Assembly (NCBI RefSeq): GCF_008806345.1
Contig: NZ_VZZJ01000006.1
Coordinates: forward strand, 217,925-281,924
Direction of reading: 5' to 3'
From: Methylobacterium planeticum
GTDB lineage: Bacteria > Pseudomonadota > Alphaproteobacteria > Rhizobiales > Beijerinckiaceae
DNA length: 64,000 nucleotides
Positions 61,566 to 64,000 of this stretch are shown here, in pieces. Position 1 is the stretch's first letter, and each line of letters starts with the position of its first letter. The notes under the pieces are model-generated. The model saw only the letters and a program-made list of their open reading frames with translations, made no database searches and was not told where the DNA came from. A program made the position numbers and the translations under genes.

Positions 61566-62069
61566 ATGAGACCGGCCATGACCGACGCGACCTCCGAAAC
61601 CCCGAGCGCCTCGACGGGCGAGCGCGACCTCGTCCTCACCCGCATCATCCCGGCGCCGCGGGCCGCCCTGTTCCGGGCCTGGACCGAGCCGGAACTCCTG
61701 AAGCGCTGGTTCGCGCCGAAGCCCTGGACCGTGAGCGAGGCCGAGACCGACCCGCGGCCCGGCGGGGCGAGCCGCCTCGTGATGCGGGGGCCGGACGGCT
61801 CGGAATTCCCGAGCGCCGGGGTCTATCTCGAGATCGTGCCGGACGCCCGCATCGTCTTCACCGACGCCTACCTGCGGGCCTGGGAGCCGTCGGCGAAGCC
61901 CTTCTTCACGGGTATCATCACCTTCGAGGATGCGGAGGGCGGGACCCGCTACACGGCCCGCGCCCGCCACTGGTCGGCGGAGGACCGGGCCCGGCACGAG
62001 GCCATGGGCTTCCACGCGGGCTGGGGACGCTGCGCCGACCAGCTCGCGGAGCTCGCCGCGACCCTCTAG
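61566..62069 (+). CDS. SRPBCC (AHSA1-like) protein
   Basis: The 167-residue protein has RDLVLTRIIPAPRAALFRAWTEPELLKRWFAPKPWTVSEAETD, RPGGASRLVMRGPDG, and a C-terminal FHAGWGRCADQLAELA, matching the activator-of-Hsp90-like START-fold group (SRPBCC). Such proteins bind hydrophobic ligands. ATG 61566 or 61578 may be the start. It lies between two VOC genes. Confidence 0.85.
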   Translation: MRPAMTDATSETPSASTGERDLVLTRIIPAPRAALFRAWTEPELLKRWFAPKPWTVSEAETDPRPGGASRLVMRGPDGSEFPSAGVYLEIVPDARIVFTDAYLRAWEPSAKPFFTGIITFEDAEGGTRYTARARHWSAEDRARHEAMGFHAGWGRCADQLAELAATL

Positions 62070-62113
62070 GGGCGGGCCGCCCCAACACCCTCCACGGATC
62101 GGGAGATGCACCC

Positions 62114-62590
62114 ATGTCGACGATCAGCACCTGCCTCTGGTTCGGCGGCGACGTCGAGGCGGCCGTCCGCCTCTACGTCTCGCTCATTCCCGGATCGGCC
62201 ATCACGCATGTCCAGCACGCGCCGGGCCCCTGGCCGGGCGGGCAGGCGGGCGACGTCATCCTGATCAGCTTCAGGCTCGGCGACCAGAGCTTCCAGGCGC
62301 TCAACGGGGGCCGTCCGGCGAGCTACGACACCGCCGCCTCGATCTCGGTCCTGTGCGCCGATCAGGCGGAGGTGGACCGGCTGTGGTCGGCGCTCACCGC
62401 CGAGGGCGGGGCGGAGATCGCCTGCGGCTGGCTGCGCGACCGCTGGGGCGTGCCCTGGCAGATCGTGCCCGAGATGCTGCCGCGCCTCCTGGCCGACCCC
62501 GATCCGGCGGTCGGGAGCCGGGTGTTCCTGGCGATGCAGGGCATGGTGAAGCTCGACATCGCCGCCCTGGCGCGCGCCGCCGCGGGCTGA
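62114..62590 (+). CDS. VOC/PhnB-like protein (3-demethylubiquinone methyltransferase-like)
   Basis: The 158-residue protein has STISTCLWFGGDVEAAVRLYVSLIPGSAITHVQ, FQALNGGRPASYDTAASISVLC, and the terminal GWLRDRWGVPWQIVPEMLPRLLADPDPAVGSRVF. It fits the PhnB-like VOC group also annotated as 3-demethylubiquinone-9 3-methyltransferase, an annotation that is probably wrong since it lacks a methyltransferase fold. Third gene of the second ECF42 unit. Confidence 0.85.
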   Translation: MSTISTCLWFGGDVEAAVRLYVSLIPGSAITHVQHAPGPWPGGQAGDVILISFRLGDQSFQALNGGRPASYDTAASISVLCADQAEVDRLWSALTAEGGAEIACGWLRDRWGVPWQIVPEMLPRLLADPDPAVGSRVFLAMQGMVKLDIAALARAAAG

Positions 62591-62730
62591 GGCCGGTTCC
62601 GGGTCGATCGCGCGGCAATCCCGGACGATCGGCCCGATGATCGGGGCCACTAACCCCTTGTGGCGATGGACGTTCGAATGGGCAGCCCCCACATCTCCTG
62701 TAAGAGCCTCCTCGGCTCGCTGCGTGATCG

Positions 62731-63096
62731 GTGCCCGCCGTGCCCCTTATCGCCTCCGACCTTCCGCTCGACCTCGTGGGGGACGCGGATTACCTGCGTG
62801 ACGTGCTGCTGAACATGGAGTGGATCCGGCACCGGGACGACCGGCGCGTCCGCTTCTGCCTGCGCGGCGAGGCGGGCCGGCCCGATTACCGGACCGAGTA
62901 CCCGCAGGGCCACCGCCTGCAGAACTTCCCCCGGCACTACGACGGCCGTAGCCATCTGCTCCTTGGCACCGCGGGGGGCGCCCCGTACGCCGATGCGGAC
63001 TTCACCGCGCCGCTGGGCTGGGACGACGTGCTCACCCTGCTCAAGCAGGCGCTCGACCAGAAGCACGGGCGCGCCCGCGTCGTCGAGGGCGGCTAG
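62731..63096 (+). CDS. Hypothetical protein (121 aa)
   Basis: The product VPLIASDLPLDLVGDADYLRDVLLNMEWIRHRDDRRVRFCLRGEAGRPDYRTEYPQGHRLQNFPRHYDG is well patterned in its first two thirds, with a His/Arg/Tyr-rich central part, and is not recognised. The start is GTG 62731, without a strong ribosome-binding site. It follows the ECF42 cluster by 140 bases and may be independent. Confidence 0.5.
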   Translation: MPAVPLIASDLPLDLVGDADYLRDVLLNMEWIRHRDDRRVRFCLRGEAGRPDYRTEYPQGHRLQNFPRHYDGRSHLLLGTAGGAPYADADFTAPLGWDDVLTLLKQALDQKHGRARVVEGG

Positions 63097-63158
63097 GCCG
63101 GCTGCGGCCCGCCCGCGGATGCCGGGATGGCGAAGCCGCGCGCGCCGGCTCGATCCGT

Positions 63159-63461
63159 TCATTCATCGCGGCCCGTCCGACGCCGCCGGCGTGCCTGCGC
63201 CAACCGCAGGGCCGCCCGGTGCCGCGGCGCGCGTCGGCCGAGGGGGCCGGCGTGGAGTTGGCCCACCAGGCCCGCGATGTCGCGTGGCAGGGCCCCGCCG
63301 CGATCCGGGCTGAAGGCGGTCTCGAGCGCGGGGCCGACACTGCGGAGAAAGGCCTCGATCGCGGCCCCATCGCGGCGCGGGCCGCCGCGGCCGGGGATCT
63401 CCGCCCGGTCGAGGGGACGCTCCCCCGCATCGCGCCGCGCCGGGGTCAGGAGGTCGAACAT
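63159..63461 (-). CDS. Small hypothetical protein (100 aa), doubtful
   Basis: The central part IEAFLRSVGPALETAFSPDRGGALPRDIAGLVGQLHAG looks like a helical domain, but the rest is Arg-rich and may be out of coding. No family was recognised and the start is uncertain. Treat as tentative. Confidence 0.35.
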   Translation of the reverse strand: MFDLLTPARRDAGERPLDRAEIPGRGGPRRDGAAIEAFLRSVGPALETAFSPDRGGALPRDIAGLVGQLHAGPLGRRAPRHRAALRLAQARRRRRTGRDE

Positions 63462-63745
63462 CGGGCTGCTCTGCCGTCGGGATCGGGGGTGCCGGGCAGG
63501 CGAGGGGGCCCCGCGCCGCGCGACAGGGACAGAGTGCGCCTGACCGGTTGAACGGCCGCTGAGGCGCGATGCGGGCTGGCGTTCAGGTTCCGCTCCGGGC
63601 AGCGGCGGCCCGTCCGGTCAGGCCTGGGACGGCCGGCCCGGCACGCGACCTTTACGCACCCGCCACAGCGGCCCGCACGCTCGGTGCGAAGCCCGACACG
63701 GAGCCAAAACGCCGCTGGGGCGATTGACGATCGGAGGACATCGCC

Positions 63746-63904
63746 ATGCAACTCTCCCCCTTCGCCCTGCTCGACCTCGTGCGGCTTCCCGATGGGCGCG
63801 TCGGCGCCGTCGTGGGCGTGTGGAACCTCGGTGAGGCCTACGAGGTCGATATCGGCAACGTCCGCGAGACCTGGTCGGCGGACGACCTCACCCCGACCGC
63901 CTGA
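63746..63904 (+). CDS. DUF4926-like small protein (52 aa)
   Basis: The short gene MQLSPFALLDLVRLPDGRVGAVVGVWNLGEAYEVDIGNVRETWSADDLTPTA fits the DUF4926 pattern (Leu/Asp-Leu-Val-x-Leu, Gly-x-Val-Gly-x-Val, YEVD). GGAGG lies nine bases before the ATG. DUF4926 proteins are found in toxin-antitoxin-like and other accessory positions; no partner is visible here. It is below the length usually reported, so it is easy to miss. Confidence 0.65.
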   Translation: MQLSPFALLDLVRLPDGRVGAVVGVWNLGEAYEVDIGNVRETWSADDLTPTA

Positions 63905-63947
63905 GGCGGCACCCTCGGCATCACCGACGCGGCGCCCGCGTCCGGTC

Positions 63948-64000
63948 TCAGCGTTCGCGCCAGGCCTTGGCGATCTGGTCGGTCAGGGGCTTGGTCAGGT
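63948..64000 (-). CDS. 3' end of an unidentified gene
   Basis: Only 17 codons are visible before the right edge. They read LTKPLTDQIAKAWRER and a stop on the minus strand. The protein cannot be identified from this. Confidence 0.5.
   Translation of the reverse strand, partial: LTKPLTDQIAKAWRER

Noticed and set aside
1..64000. CRISPR arrays, IS elements, integrases, tRNA or rRNA genes
   Set aside because: No spaced direct repeats, transposase motifs, integrase signatures or cloverleaf/rRNA sequences were seen on either strand.

Overview
The window reads as chromosome from a high-GC alphaproteobacterium, most likely Methylobacteriaceae (Methylobacterium or Methylorubrum). Supporting signs are a 721-residue methylmalonyl-CoA mutase, BA14K- and DUF892-type proteins, alphaproteobacterial general-stress (EcfG) promoter motifs, NsrR-type NO control and small lineage-specific proteins. 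No rRNA, tRNA, CRISPR array, insertion sequence or phage gene was found. Assignments rest on reading the translations; no database search was run.

Layout. 1-9.1 kb holds housekeeping and envelope genes: a HugZ-like protein end, lepA, mcmA, a transglutaminase-like protein, a secreted protein with a textbook EcfG promoter, a Crp/Fnr regulator and a glycine-rich BA14K protein. 9.1-10.5 kb is mntH with an MntR/Mur-like operator. 10.6-17.8 kb is a TetR-controlled acyl-CoA catabolic cluster (acyl-CoA dehydrogenase, thiolase, SDR, APH-like kinase, DUF6285, acyl-CoA ligase). 17.8-23.5 kb is a five-gene peptide/nickel-type ABC importer, followed by an AtzH-like protein. 24.9-36.6 kb is an exopolysaccharide locus (GH5 hydrolase, polysaccharide deacetylase, two GNAT/BcsL-type transferases, three glycosyltransferases, a flippase and a cupin/JmjC-type oxygenase). 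36.9-39.2 kb is a stress/NO segment: DUF892 and DUF2171 proteins, nsrR, a deleted hmp remnant and a PAS protein.

39.3-48.6 kb is an amide/hydantoin-type locus: a hydantoin racemase, a polyamine-type ABC importer and a dihydropyrimidinase, then a minus-strand operon that is decaying (frameshifted racemase, isomerase with an internal deletion, intact ATPase, permease cut off at its 5' end). The cut coincides with a rise in GC. From 48.6 kb on, the sequence is a more GC-rich segment with a receiver protein, a second transglutaminase-like gene, several lineage-specific proteins, a DEDDh exonuclease, an ABC-F protein, a GtrB-like glycosyltransferase with an overlapping methyltransferase, and a multi-spanning membrane protein.

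The clearest coherent system on the right is at 59.2-62.6 kb: a YCII (DGPF) protein, an ECF42-type sigma factor, and a VOC-SRPBCC-VOC operon. Both transcription units start with the same promoter, TGTCGG-N17-CGTC, each preceded by an A-tract, which suggests a self-contained ECF42 regulon. Other regulatory points are two to three EcfG-like promoters, a TetR palindrome, an Mn-responsive palindrome and an NsrR-like operator left beside the deleted hmp.
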